DNA from: Vulcanimicrobiota bacterium
GTDB taxonomy: Bacteria > Eremiobacterota > Eremiobacteria > Baltobacterales > Baltobacteraceae
Length of the DNA stretch: 20,426 nucleotides
Reading direction: 5' to 3'
Assembly: GCA_028287545.1 (NCBI GenBank)
Contig: JAQBPL010000397.1
Coordinates: 1-20,426, forward strand
Part shown: positions 6,523 through 13,641 of the stretch, one piece after another
Layout of the letters: the number at the start of each line of letters is the position of its first letter
How positions within the stretch are numbered: the first letter of the stretch is position 1
Translations under genes and position numbers: made by a program
Notes under the pieces: generated by a model
Told to the model about the DNA's origin: nothing
Database searches by the model: none
Seen by the model: only the letters and a program-made list of their open reading frames with translations

Positions 6523-7389
6523 TTGAAACCCGCCCCATTCGTCTACCATCGTCCGTCGTCGCTCGGCGAGGCGATCGCGCTGCTCGAGCGCTACGACGGC
6601 GAAGCGAAAGTTCTCGCCGGCGGCCAGAGCCTGATGCCGGTCGTCAACATGCGGCTCGCCCGCCCGGCGGCGCTGATCGATCTCGAGGGCGTTCCCGATC
6701 TCGCGGGCATTCGCGTTGACGGAGATCGCGTCGTGTTCGGTGCGATGACCCGGCACGCGCGCGTCGAGCGCGCGCCGGAAGTGCGTGCGCACCTGCCGAT
6801 CCTCGCGCACGCGATGAGCTACGTCGGCCACCTCGCGATTCGCTCGCGCGGGACGATCGGCGGAAGCCTCGCGCACGCCGATCCCGCCGCGGAGCTGCCG
6901 GCGCTGGCGGCACTGCTCGACGGCCGGTTCACGCTGCGCGGGGTGAACGGTGAACGGACGCTCGGCTGGAGCGACTTTTTCCTTTCCTACCTCACCACCG
7001 CGCTCGAACCGGCGGAGATCCTCACCAGCATCTCCTTCGCGATCCCGCCGCCGCGGACGCGCTGGAGCTTTCGCGAGATCGCGCGGCGACACGGGGACTA
7101 CGCGCTGGTCGGCATCGGTGCTCTGATGCGTTTCGCGTCCAGCGGCGCGCTCGAAGACGCGCGCATCGCGCTGTTCGGCGTCGGTCCGACGCCGGTCCGT
7201 CTGCACGAAGCGGAGCGCGCGCTGCGCGGGCAGCGTCCCGACGGCGCGGCGTTCGCAAGCATTGCGGCGGAAGCGGTCCGTTTGCTCGAGCCGGACAGCG
7301 ACGTCCACGCGAGTGCGGCATACCGGCGCGACGTCGCGCGCACCCTGATCGCGCGCGTGCTCGCCGAGACGACGGCGCACGCCGCATGA
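6523..7389 (+). CDS. Mo-hydroxylase FAD-binding (medium) subunit, CoxM-like
   Basis: A 288-residue FAD subunit of the xanthine dehydrogenase family. FAD-binding motifs are VLAGGQSLMP (30-39) and TIGGSLAHADPAAELP (111-126); the CO-dehydrogenase FAD-binding C-terminal domain follows from about 180. The protein has no cysteine, so it lacks the extra 4Fe-4S insertion found in the beta subunit of 4-hydroxybenzoyl-CoA reductase; this argues for an oxidative hydroxylase that passes electrons from the 2Fe-2S subunit to FAD. The start is a TTG at 6523, 7 nt after the crotonase stop; the N-terminus MKPAPFVYHRPSSLGEAIAL matches the family. It ends with TGA inside the sequence ATGA, close to the small subunit. 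Confidence 0.93.
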   Translation: MKPAPFVYHRPSSLGEAIALLERYDGEAKVLAGGQSLMPVVNMRLARPAALIDLEGVPDLAGIRVDGDRVVFGAMTRHARVERAPEVRAHLPILAHAMSYVGHLAIRSRGTIGGSLAHADPAAELPALAALLDGRFTLRGVNGERTLGWSDFFLSYLTTALEPAEILTSISFAIPPPRTRWSFREIARRHGDYALVGIGALMRFASSGALEDARIALFGVGPTPVRLHEAERALRGQRPDGAAFASIAAEAVRLLEPDSDVHASAAYRRDVARTLIARVLAETTAHAA

Positions 7390-7406
7390 CCGACCCAGGA
7401 GTATCC

Positions 7407-7925
7407 ATGGAGACCACCGAGCATCGCATCCGCATCGTCGTGAACGGCGACGCCTACGAGCGCACCGTCCCCGGGCGGCTGCTGCTCAGCGACTTCCTGC
7501 GTCACGAGCTGCGCTTGACCGGAACGCACGTCGGCTGCGAGCACGGCGTCTGCGGCGCGTGCACGATTCTGGTCGACGGCGCGCCGGCGCGGTCGTGTCT
7601 GATGCTCGCCGTGCAGGCCGACGGCCGCGCGGTGACGACCGTTGAATCGCTCGCACCCTCGGAGACGGAGCTCTCGCCGCTGCAGGCGGCGTTCCGCAAG
7701 CATCACGGCTTGCAGTGCGGTTTCTGTACGCCCGGCTTCCTGGTCACCGCGACCGCCTATCTGCGCGACGTCGAGGAGGTGCCGAGCCGGCGCGAGATCG
7801 CCGAGGCGCTCTCGGGAAACATCTGCCGCTGCACCGGCTACACCGGAATCGTCGATGCCGTCGAAGAGATCGCGGCGACCGCGCGCGAATCCGTCGCCGC
7901 GCAGGGAGAGACGCATGCCGTCTAG
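7407..7925 (+). CDS. Mo-hydroxylase 2Fe-2S (small) subunit, CoxS-like
   Basis: A 172-residue iron-sulfur subunit with two 2Fe-2S clusters. The plant-ferredoxin-type cluster uses Cys44, Cys49, Cys52 and Cys64 (GCEHGVCGAC plus a later Cys), and the helical-bundle cluster uses Cys104, Cys107, Cys140 and Cys142 (CGFC and ICRCTGYTG). All eight ligands are present. It relays electrons from the Mo centre to the FAD subunit. An in-frame ATG at 7386 overlaps the previous stop, but ATG 7407 is preferred because AGGAG stands just 4-5 nt upstream and the protein then starts like its family members. The gene overlaps the large subunit by 11 nt. Length is normal for the family. Confidence 0.95.
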   Translation: METTEHRIRIVVNGDAYERTVPGRLLLSDFLRHELRLTGTHVGCEHGVCGACTILVDGAPARSCLMLAVQADGRAVTTVESLAPSETELSPLQAAFRKHHGLQCGFCTPGFLVTATAYLRDVEEVPSRREIAEALSGNICRCTGYTGIVDAVEEIAATARESVAAQGETHAV

Positions 7926-10254
7926 TTGGGTCGGCGCGCCGGTCCTGCGACGCGAGGACGACCGGCTCGTGCGCGGCCGCGGACGGTTCGTCGACGACGT
8001 GCACGTCGCGGAGATGCTGCACGGTGCCGTGCTGCGCAGCGCCGTCGCACACGCGCGCATCGTCTCGATCGACGTGACCGCCGCTCGCGCGCTCCCCGGA
8101 GTTCACGCCGTTTACACTGCCGCCGACCTCGGGCCGGTGAACCGGCCGTTTCCGCTGCCGGTGCCGCATCCGAAGCTGCGGCCGCGCACGCCGCAGCCGC
8201 TCGCGACCGACAAGGTGCGCTACGTCGGCGAACCGATCGCGTTCGTCGTCGCCGACGATCGCTACATTGCGGAGGACGCGCTCGACCTGATCGAGCTCGA
8301 GCTCGAAGAGCTGCCGCCGACCCCGACGCTGGAGGGCGCCCTTACCGGTACCGACTGCATCCTGCACGAGGAGCTCGGGGACAACGTCGCGGCGCGCTTC
8401 GGGCAGAGCTACGGCGACGTCGACGAAGCGTTCGCGCGCGCCGACGTCGTCGTCCGCGAACGGCTCGTCAGCGACCGCAGTGCCGGTCAACCGATGGAGA
8501 CGCGCTCGCTGCTGGCGGTGCCGGATGATGCAACCGGTAAGCTCACGCTGTGGGACACCACGCAGGCGCCGCACGTCGCGCGCCGGCTGCTCGCGACGAT
8601 CCTGGAGATATCCGAGGACCAAGTGCACGTGATCGCGCCCGACGTCGGCGGCGGTTTCGGTCCGAAGGTGATCTTCTATCCTGAGGAAGTGCTGGTGCCG
8701 TTCGCGGCCCGAGCGCTGCGCCGCCCCGTGAAGTGGGTCGAGGATCGGCTCGAGCATTTCCGCGCGACGGTTCAGGAACGCACGCAGATCCACGAGTTCG
8801 AGTTAGCGGCAACGAAAGAAGGCATGCTCCTCGGAATGCGGGTGAAGATCGTTCACGACACCGGCGCGTACGTGCCGTGGGGCGTGATCGTACCGTTCAT
8901 CACGCTGACGACGGTTCCGGGGCCGTACCGGCTGCCGGCATACGAAGCCGAAGCGACCGTCGTCTACACCAACCGCGTCCCCGTCACGCCGCACCGCGGT
9001 GCGGGACGTCCGCAAGCGGTGTTCACGATGGAGCGCGCGATGGACCGCCTCGCACAGGAGGTCGGCCTCGACCGTGCGGAGGTGCGGGCGCGCAACTACA
9101 TCCCCGCCGATGCGTTTCCGTACGACGTCGGCTTGATCTATCGCGACGGCTCGCCGCTGCGCTACGACAGCGGGGACTATCCGGAGGCCCAGCGCGTCGC
9201 GCTCGACGCGATCGGCTATGCGCGCTTCGGCGCGGAACAAGCGTCGTTGCGCGCACAGGGACGGTACGTCGGGATCGGGTTCGCCGGCTACGTCGAAGGG
9301 ACGGGGCTCGGTCCGCACGAGAGCGCGCGCCTGCGCGTCGACACGACCGGCAAGGTGCGCATCTCCAGCGGCGCCGCATCGCAAGGACAGGGGCACCAGA
9401 CGACGCTCGCCCAAGTCGCCGCCGACGCGCTCGGGATGGACATGGACGACATCGTCGTCACCACCGGCGACACCGACGGCGTGCCGTACGGGATCGGCGC
9501 GTTCGCGAGCCGGCTCGGCGCGCTCGCCAGCAGTGCGGTGAAGATCGGTGCGGCCGAGCTGCGCGAGAAGATCTTCCGGGCGGCGGGTGCGCTGTTCGAG
9601 GTCGCGATCGAGGATCTTGAACTGGCCGACGGAACCGTTCGCGTGAAAGGGTCGCCGTCGCAGGCGATTCGGCTCGGTGATCTCGCGGTGCAGACCTCGG
9701 GCGCCTTCCCGGGTTCGACGCTGCCGAAGGATCTGCAGGAGATCGGGCTCGAGACGACCGCCTATTTTCGTCCGGCGCAGTCGACGTACGCGAGCGGCTT
9801 TCACGCGGTGAAGGTCGAGGTCGATCCGCAGACCGGTTTGGTGCAGATTCTGCGCTACGTCGTCTCGCACGATTGCGGCAATGCGATCAACCCGATGATC
9901 GTCGAGGGACAGGTGCAGGGCGGCGTCGCCGCCGGCGTCGGTGGTGCGCTGTACGAGCAGATCGTCTACGACGAGGGCGGACAGATCGTGACCGGTTCGT
10001 TCGTCGACTTCCTGCTCCCGACGGCAGCCGAAGTGCCCGACGCGGAGATCCATCACATCCACGCGCCGACGCCGCTCAACCCGCTCGGCGCGAAGGGTGC
10101 CGGCGAAGGCGGGACGATCCCCGCTCCGGCCGCGATCGTCTCCGCCGTGGAGAACGCACTGTGGCCGCACGGCGACTTCCACCTGCGCAGCTTCCCGCTC
10201 GGGCCCCAGGACGTGCGGCGCGCCGCGTTCGACGGGGGCGCGATCGCCGAGTGA
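7915..10254 (+). CDS. Mo-hydroxylase molybdopterin-binding (large) subunit, xanthine dehydrogenase family
   Basis: A 779-residue catalytic subunit. Mo-cofactor and active-site motifs are DVGGGFGPK (243-251), the active-site loop PHRGAGRP (359-366), SQGQGHQTT (489-497) and the catalytic Glu731 in GAKGAGEGG. The RGAGR loop is that of the broad form-II-like or organic-substrate group; form I CO dehydrogenase has CSFR with the copper-binding Cys, which is absent. So a carboxylate, CoA ester or N/O-heterocycle is a more likely substrate than CO. GGGAGAG precedes the ATG, which lies inside the end of the small-subunit gene. Length is normal (770-810 in the family). No XdhC/CoxF or molybdopterin synthesis gene is in the window. 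The family assignment is firm; substrate open. Furoyl-CoA-dehydrogenase-like or (iso)quinoline- and nicotinate-type activities are possible. Confidence 0.95.
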   Translation: MPSSWVGAPVLRREDDRLVRGRGRFVDDVHVAEMLHGAVLRSAVAHARIVSIDVTAARALPGVHAVYTAADLGPVNRPFPLPVPHPKLRPRTPQPLATDKVRYVGEPIAFVVADDRYIAEDALDLIELELEELPPTPTLEGALTGTDCILHEELGDNVAARFGQSYGDVDEAFARADVVVRERLVSDRSAGQPMETRSLLAVPDDATGKLTLWDTTQAPHVARRLLATILEISEDQVHVIAPDVGGGFGPKVIFYPEEVLVPFAARALRRPVKWVEDRLEHFRATVQERTQIHEFELAATKEGMLLGMRVKIVHDTGAYVPWGVIVPFITLTTVPGPYRLPAYEAEATVVYTNRVPVTPHRGAGRPQAVFTMERAMDRLAQEVGLDRAEVRARNYIPADAFPYDVGLIYRDGSPLRYDSGDYPEAQRVALDAIGYARFGAEQASLRAQGRYVGIGFAGYVEGTGLGPHESARLRVDTTGKVRISSGAASQGQGHQTTLAQVAADALGMDMDDIVVTTGDTDGVPYGIGAFASRLGALASSAVKIGAAELREKIFRAAGALFEVAIEDLELADGTVRVKGSPSQAIRLGDLAVQTSGAFPGSTLPKDLQEIGLETTAYFRPAQSTYASGFHAVKVEVDPQTGLVQILRYVVSHDCGNAINPMIVEGQVQGGVAAGVGGALYEQIVYDEGGQIVTGSFVDFLLPTAAEVPDAEIHHIHAPTPLNPLGAKGAGEGGTIPAPAAIVSAVENALWPHGDFHLRSFPLGPQDVRRAAFDGGAIAE

Positions 10255-11117
10255 ACGGCGTTCCGGCCGAGGTCCGTGCTCTCGCCGAGCGGCTGCTGGC
10301 CGAGGGCTACGTCGCCGATCCGCCGCTGGCGGCCGCGATGCACCTGGCGCGCACGATCGGACGCGCGCTGCTGCTCGAAGGCGAACCCGGCGTCGGGAAG
10401 AGCGAGGCTGCGCGCGCGTACGCGCACGTCACCGGCGCACGCTTCGTGCGCCTGCAATGCTACGAAGGGATCGACGCCGCGCAGGCGCTGTACGACTGGG
10501 ACTACGGCAAGCAGCTTCTCGCGATCCGCCGCGCGGAAGCGGCCGGAACGCCGCCGCCGTCGCTCTATGCGGACGAGTACTTGCTGCGCCGCCCGCTGCT
10601 GGAGGCGCTCGAAGGAACGCGTGACGAGCCGGTCGTGCTCCTGGTCGACGAGATCGATCGCGCCGACGACGAGTTCGAGGCGTTCTTGCTCGAGTTGCTG
10701 CAAGACTTCGCGGTGACGATCCCGGAGCTCGGCACCGTGCGCGCCCAGCGTCGCCCGGTCGTGTTCCTCACGTCGAATCGCACCCGCGAGCTGCACGACG
10801 CGCTGAAGCGGCGCTGTCTCTACCACTGGGTTGCGGCGCCGACGATCGAGCAGGAGCGCACGATCCTGGGGCTGCGTGCCCCCGAGGTCGACGAGAACGT
10901 GCGCGACGCCGTCGCAGGCGCGGTGGCGCGGCTGCGGGCCCTGGAACTGCGCAAGCGCCCCGGCACCGCCGAGGGAATCGACTGGGCCCGCAGCCTCGCG
11001 GCACTCGGCGCGACATCGCTCGACGCAGCCGCGTTCGACCTCACCATCGGCAGCGTCGTCAAGCACGCCGACGATCTCGAAACGGTGCGCGCGCGGCGCG
11101 CCGAACTCATCGCGTGA
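10251..11117 (+). CDS. MoxR-type AAA+ ATPase, CoxD-like maturation factor
   Basis: A 288-residue AAA+ ATPase with Walker A GEPGVGKS (44-51), Walker B VVLLVDE (128-134), sensor-1 Asn176 in LTSNRTRELHDAL, and an arginine-finger-like RRC (187-189). It is the AAA+ type that accompanies xanthine-dehydrogenase-family enzymes; in Oligotropha carboxidovorans CoxD is a chaperone-like ATPase needed to mature the active site of CO dehydrogenase. The start is the GTG at 10251, overlapping the large-subunit stop as GTGA, with the natural N-terminus NGVPAEVRALAERLLAEGY. It is coupled in the same way to the VWA gene downstream, forming the usual MoxR-VWA pair. Its client here is presumably the Mo enzyme encoded just upstream. 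Confidence 0.92.
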   Translation: MNGVPAEVRALAERLLAEGYVADPPLAAAMHLARTIGRALLLEGEPGVGKSEAARAYAHVTGARFVRLQCYEGIDAAQALYDWDYGKQLLAIRRAEAAGTPPPSLYADEYLLRRPLLEALEGTRDEPVVLLVDEIDRADDEFEAFLLELLQDFAVTIPELGTVRAQRRPVVFLTSNRTRELHDALKRRCLYHWVAAPTIEQERTILGLRAPEVDENVRDAVAGAVARLRALELRKRPGTAEGIDWARSLAALGATSLDAAAFDLTIGSVVKHADDLETVRARRAELIA

Positions 11118-12259
11118 CCGCGACGGTCGAAGATCGCGTCGCGTCGTTCGGCGCCGCGCTGCGCGGCGTGGGGATCGCGGTTGACACCGCGCGCCTGGCC
11201 GCGTTCGTCGACGCGCTGCGCGCAGCGTCCGATCTCTCGCCGTTCGCGCTCTACTGGTACGCGCGCATCACGCTGCTCTCGTCGGTCGATCAGCTCGACG
11301 CCTTCGACGGTGCCTTCGCCCGCGTATGGTACGAACCGGCGTCCTCAGAGCACGAAGCGCCGACTCCCATTCAGCGTGAGATCGCGGTCGACGACGGCGC
11401 CGGCGAGGCGTCTTCCGCGCGCGAGCGCCGCGCCGATCGGGTCGTCACCGCGGTGGAAGCCGAGCGTCTGCGCACGACCGATTTCGCGGCGTTCACGCAG
11501 GACGAGTGGCGTCTCGCTCGGCGGCTGATGGAAGATCTGCCGGTTGCGGCGGAACGCCGGCGTTCGCGGCGCACCGCGCTGCGGCCGCGCGGGAACCGGC
11601 TCGATCTGGGCGCCACCGTGCGGCGCGATCTGGCCACCTTCGGCTTGCGCGCCCAGCGCCGCTATCGGACGCGCCGCACGGCGCTGCGCCCGGTGGTCTT
11701 CCTGTGCGACGTCTCGGGCTCGATGGCGCCGTACGGGCGCGCCCTCCTACAGTACGGCTACGTGCTTGAGCGGGCGAGGCCGAAGGTCGCCGTGTTCGCG
11801 TTCGCGACGCGCTTGACGGAGCTCACCCGGGCCTTCGCCCGCGCGTGCACGCAGCCGCGCTTCGAAGCGGTGCTCCGCGGCCTGCGGGATTGGTCCGGCG
11901 GAACGTCGCTCGGCGGCTCGTTGCGCGCGTACAACCGCGAGCACGCCGCGCGCGGCGAGGCGCGCGGCGCGACGCTCGTGATCGTCTCCGACGGTTGCGA
12001 ACGCGACGATCCGGCCGTCCTGGCCAGCGAGATCGCGACGCTCGCTCGGCTCGCGCGACGCGTCGTGTGGGTCAATCCGCTCAAGCGCGATCCGGCCTAC
12101 GAGCCGCTCACCCGCGGGATGCGCGCGGCGCTGCCGTACGTCGACGTCTTTCTCGACGGGCACGACCTGCGCTCTCTCGCCGCCGTTGCCCGAGCGATCG
12201 GCGGCGCGACGACATCCCGGCCAACAGTAAGGAGAAGAACCCACCTTGGTCATTCGTGA
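11114..12259 (+). CDS. VWA-domain protein, CoxE-like
   Basis: A 381-residue protein with an N-terminal helical, Arg-rich half (1-190) and a C-terminal von Willebrand A domain (about 192-365). The MIDAS metal site is complete: DVSGS (Asp199, Ser201, Ser203), Thr264 in GGTSLGG and Asp293 in VSDGCERDD. CoxE-type proteins work with the CoxD ATPase in maturation of Mo hydroxylases. The start is the GTG at 11114, in a GTGA overlap with the ATPase stop. The last 14 nt overlap the CoxG-like gene. No signal peptide or membrane helix is seen, so it is probably cytoplasmic. Confidence 0.92.
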   Translation: MTATVEDRVASFGAALRGVGIAVDTARLAAFVDALRAASDLSPFALYWYARITLLSSVDQLDAFDGAFARVWYEPASSEHEAPTPIQREIAVDDGAGEASSARERRADRVVTAVEAERLRTTDFAAFTQDEWRLARRLMEDLPVAAERRRSRRTALRPRGNRLDLGATVRRDLATFGLRAQRRYRTRRTALRPVVFLCDVSGSMAPYGRALLQYGYVLERARPKVAVFAFATRLTELTRAFARACTQPRFEAVLRGLRDWSGGTSLGGSLRAYNREHAARGEARGATLVIVSDGCERDDPAVLASEIATLARLARRVVWVNPLKRDPAYEPLTRGMRAALPYVDVFLDGHDLRSLAAVARAIGGATTSRPTVRRRTHLGHS

Positions 12260-12689
12260 CAGCTTCGACGTCGACGCGCCGCTCGAGACCGTCTGGTCGT
12301 TGCTCAAAGACGTCCCGCGCGTCGCGACGTGCATTCCCAATGCGCGCGTCACCGACGTCGTCGACGATCGCACGTACAAGGCCGAGGTCGGCGTGAAGGT
12401 CGGCCCGGTCGCGGTCAGCTACAAGGCGACCATCGTGATCGACGAACTCGACGACGTCGAGCACCGCGCGACGCTGAGCGTGAAGGGTGCCGAGGCGAAG
12501 GGCCGCGGCGGCGTGACGGCTCGCGTCACCTCGCAGGCCTCGGAACGCGACGGCAAGACGCACGTGACGCTCGAGACGGACGCCGCGATCACCGGCGTGA
12601 TCGCGACGGTCGGCGGGCGGCTCATCGAGGGCGTGGCGAAGGCGACGACCGCGAAGTTCGCGCAGAATTTGGCGGCGATGACGATGTAG
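12246..12689 (+). CDS. CoxG-like SRPBCC-fold protein
   Basis: A 147-residue protein of the CoxG/SRPBCC family: N-terminal SFDVDAPLETVWSLLKDV (6-23), the conserved CIPNARVTDV (29-38), the strand pattern of residues 44-112, and the C-terminal helix GRLIEGVAKATTAKFAQNLA (124-143). CoxG proteins help attach or assemble CO-dehydrogenase-family enzymes at the membrane. AAGGAG at 12229-12234 lies 11 nt before a TTG start at 12246; no ATG fits. It is the last gene of the rightward operon, and its 3' end overlaps the convergent IclR gene by 68 nt. The length is shorter than CoxG proteins that carry a C-terminal membrane anchor, so the protein here has no visible anchor. Confidence 0.88.
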   Translation: MVIRDSFDVDAPLETVWSLLKDVPRVATCIPNARVTDVVDDRTYKAEVGVKVGPVAVSYKATIVIDELDDVEHRATLSVKGAEAKGRGGVTARVTSQASERDGKTHVTLETDAAITGVIATVGGRLIEGVAKATTAKFAQNLAAMTM

Positions 12690-13485
12690 CGGGCGCGCGG
12701 TAGCCGAGCGCTTCGGAGATCCGTCCCGAGGCGTCGCGGACGAGCCCGACGACGCCGCCGCGCTTGCGAGCGTCGAAGCGGAACTCCGGGATCGTCACCG
12801 CGACGTCGCCGGCCACCGTGCCGTCGGCGAAGAAGAAGGGCGCCGCGATCCCGACCGCGGTCGGGATGCGCTGTCCGCTCGAGAACGCAAACCCGTCGCG
12901 CCGGATCGCCTCGAGTTCGGCGCGGAGCGCGCGCCGGTCGAGGCGCTGTGGGCGTCCGTCGGGTGCCAGCGGATTCGCAGCGATCGCCCGTTCCAGCTCC
13001 GCTTCATCGAGATGCGCGGCGATCGCGCGTCCCGTCGCTCCCCAGAGCGGCGTTTGCGGGACGTTGAGGTCGATCACGTAGCGCACGGGTTTGGTCGACT
13101 CGACCTTGGCAGCGAAGATCATCATGTGCCGGTCACGCTGGTAAAGGCCCAGCAGCGCGGTCTCGTCGCAGGCGTCGACGATCTCGCGCAGGATCGGCGT
13201 GGCGAGCTGCACCAGCGGCATGCGCGCCGCGAGCAGCGCGGCGACGCGGTAGAGCTCGGCACCGGGAGCGTAGCGCCCGTCGCCGTCGTCGGCTTCGACG
13301 AAACCCTGCGAACGCAGCAGCTGCAAGAGGCGATGGGTCGTGCTGCGCGGCAGCGCGACGCGCTCGGCGATTTCGCTCAAGCTCCATTGCGTCGGCCCTT
13401 CGGCGAAGCTGCGGAGGAGGTCGACGACGCGGACGACCGTGCCTTTCGTGTCGGCCGGCCCTGCGGCCGCTTTTGTTGACGCCAT
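12622..13485 (-). CDS. IclR-family transcriptional regulator (paralog 2)
   Basis: A 287-residue IclR regulator with HTH LSEIAERVALPRSTTHRLLQ (36-55) and an effector domain (about 88-263) showing VDACDETALLG, KPVRYVIDLN, WGATGRAI, GIAAPFFF and TIPEFRFDAR. It shares long identical stretches with the IclR gene at 2993-3853, so the two are close paralogs. The ATG at 13485 is preferred; another in-frame ATG at 13560 would add 25 residues (MRQVVCARTARNAKRVSC...) but would reach into the divergent permease promoter. The C-terminal tail after GYRAP is low-complexity, Ser/Pro/Arg-rich, and is encoded opposite the 3' end of the CoxG-like gene, so it may be an extension without function. It likely controls the permease operon it is divergent from, and possibly the first module as well. 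Confidence 0.92.
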   Translation of the reverse strand: MASTKAAAGPADTKGTVVRVVDLLRSFAEGPTQWSLSEIAERVALPRSTTHRLLQLLRSQGFVEADDGDGRYAPGAELYRVAALLAARMPLVQLATPILREIVDACDETALLGLYQRDRHMMIFAAKVESTKPVRYVIDLNVPQTPLWGATGRAIAAHLDEAELERAIAANPLAPDGRPQRLDRRALRAELEAIRRDGFAFSSGQRIPTAVGIAAPFFFADGTVAGDVAVTIPEFRFDARKRGGVVGLVRDASGRISEALGYRAPATSSSPPNSARTSRSSPSPRPR

Positions 13486-13551
13486 GCGCGTACGATTCGG
13501 CGCCGGGCAAGAAACTCGTTTCGCGTTACGCGCCGTTCGCGCGCAAACGAC

Positions 13552-13581
13552 TTGACGCATCGACGGCAGCGGCGGTAAAAT
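13552..13581 (+). promoter_or_regulatory. Sigma70-type promoter of the NCS2 permease operon
   Basis: TTGACG (13552-13557) and TAAAAT (13576-13581) are separated by 18 nt, the same spacing as in the MFS promoter. The predicted TSS is near 13588, giving a leader of about 54 nt with the operator-like palindrome and a GGTGAGGAG ribosome binding site (13624-13632). Confidence 0.7.
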
Positions 13582-13607
13582 CGATTCGTTCAATAATGAG
13601 ACAACAA

Positions 13608-13622
13608 TTCCGCTCAGCGGAA
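13608..13622. promoter_or_regulatory. Candidate IclR operator, copy 3 (permease operon)
   Basis: TTCCG-CTCAG-CGGAA is a perfect palindrome that extends to 17 bp as ATTCCG...CGGAAT (13607-13623). It is 26 nt downstream of the -10 box (about +20 to +34) and directly abuts the ribosome binding site of the permease. It matches the MFS-operon site at 14 of 15 positions. Confidence 0.7.
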
Positions 13623-13641
13623 TGGTGAGGAGAACGCCTCC

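Noticed and set aside
8803..10182. 459-codon minus-strand frame opposite the Mo-hydroxylase large subunit
   Set aside because: Antisense shadow with no family features; the plus-strand protein is full length with all motifs.
6523..10254. 4-hydroxybenzoyl-CoA reductase
   Set aside because: The FAD subunit has no cysteines and no 4Fe-4S insertion loop, which the reductase needs.
6523..12689. Aerobic carbon monoxide dehydrogenase (form I)
   Set aside because: The gene order matches coxMSL-DE-G, but the active-site loop is RGAGR without the copper-binding Cys, so CO oxidation as main role is not supported.
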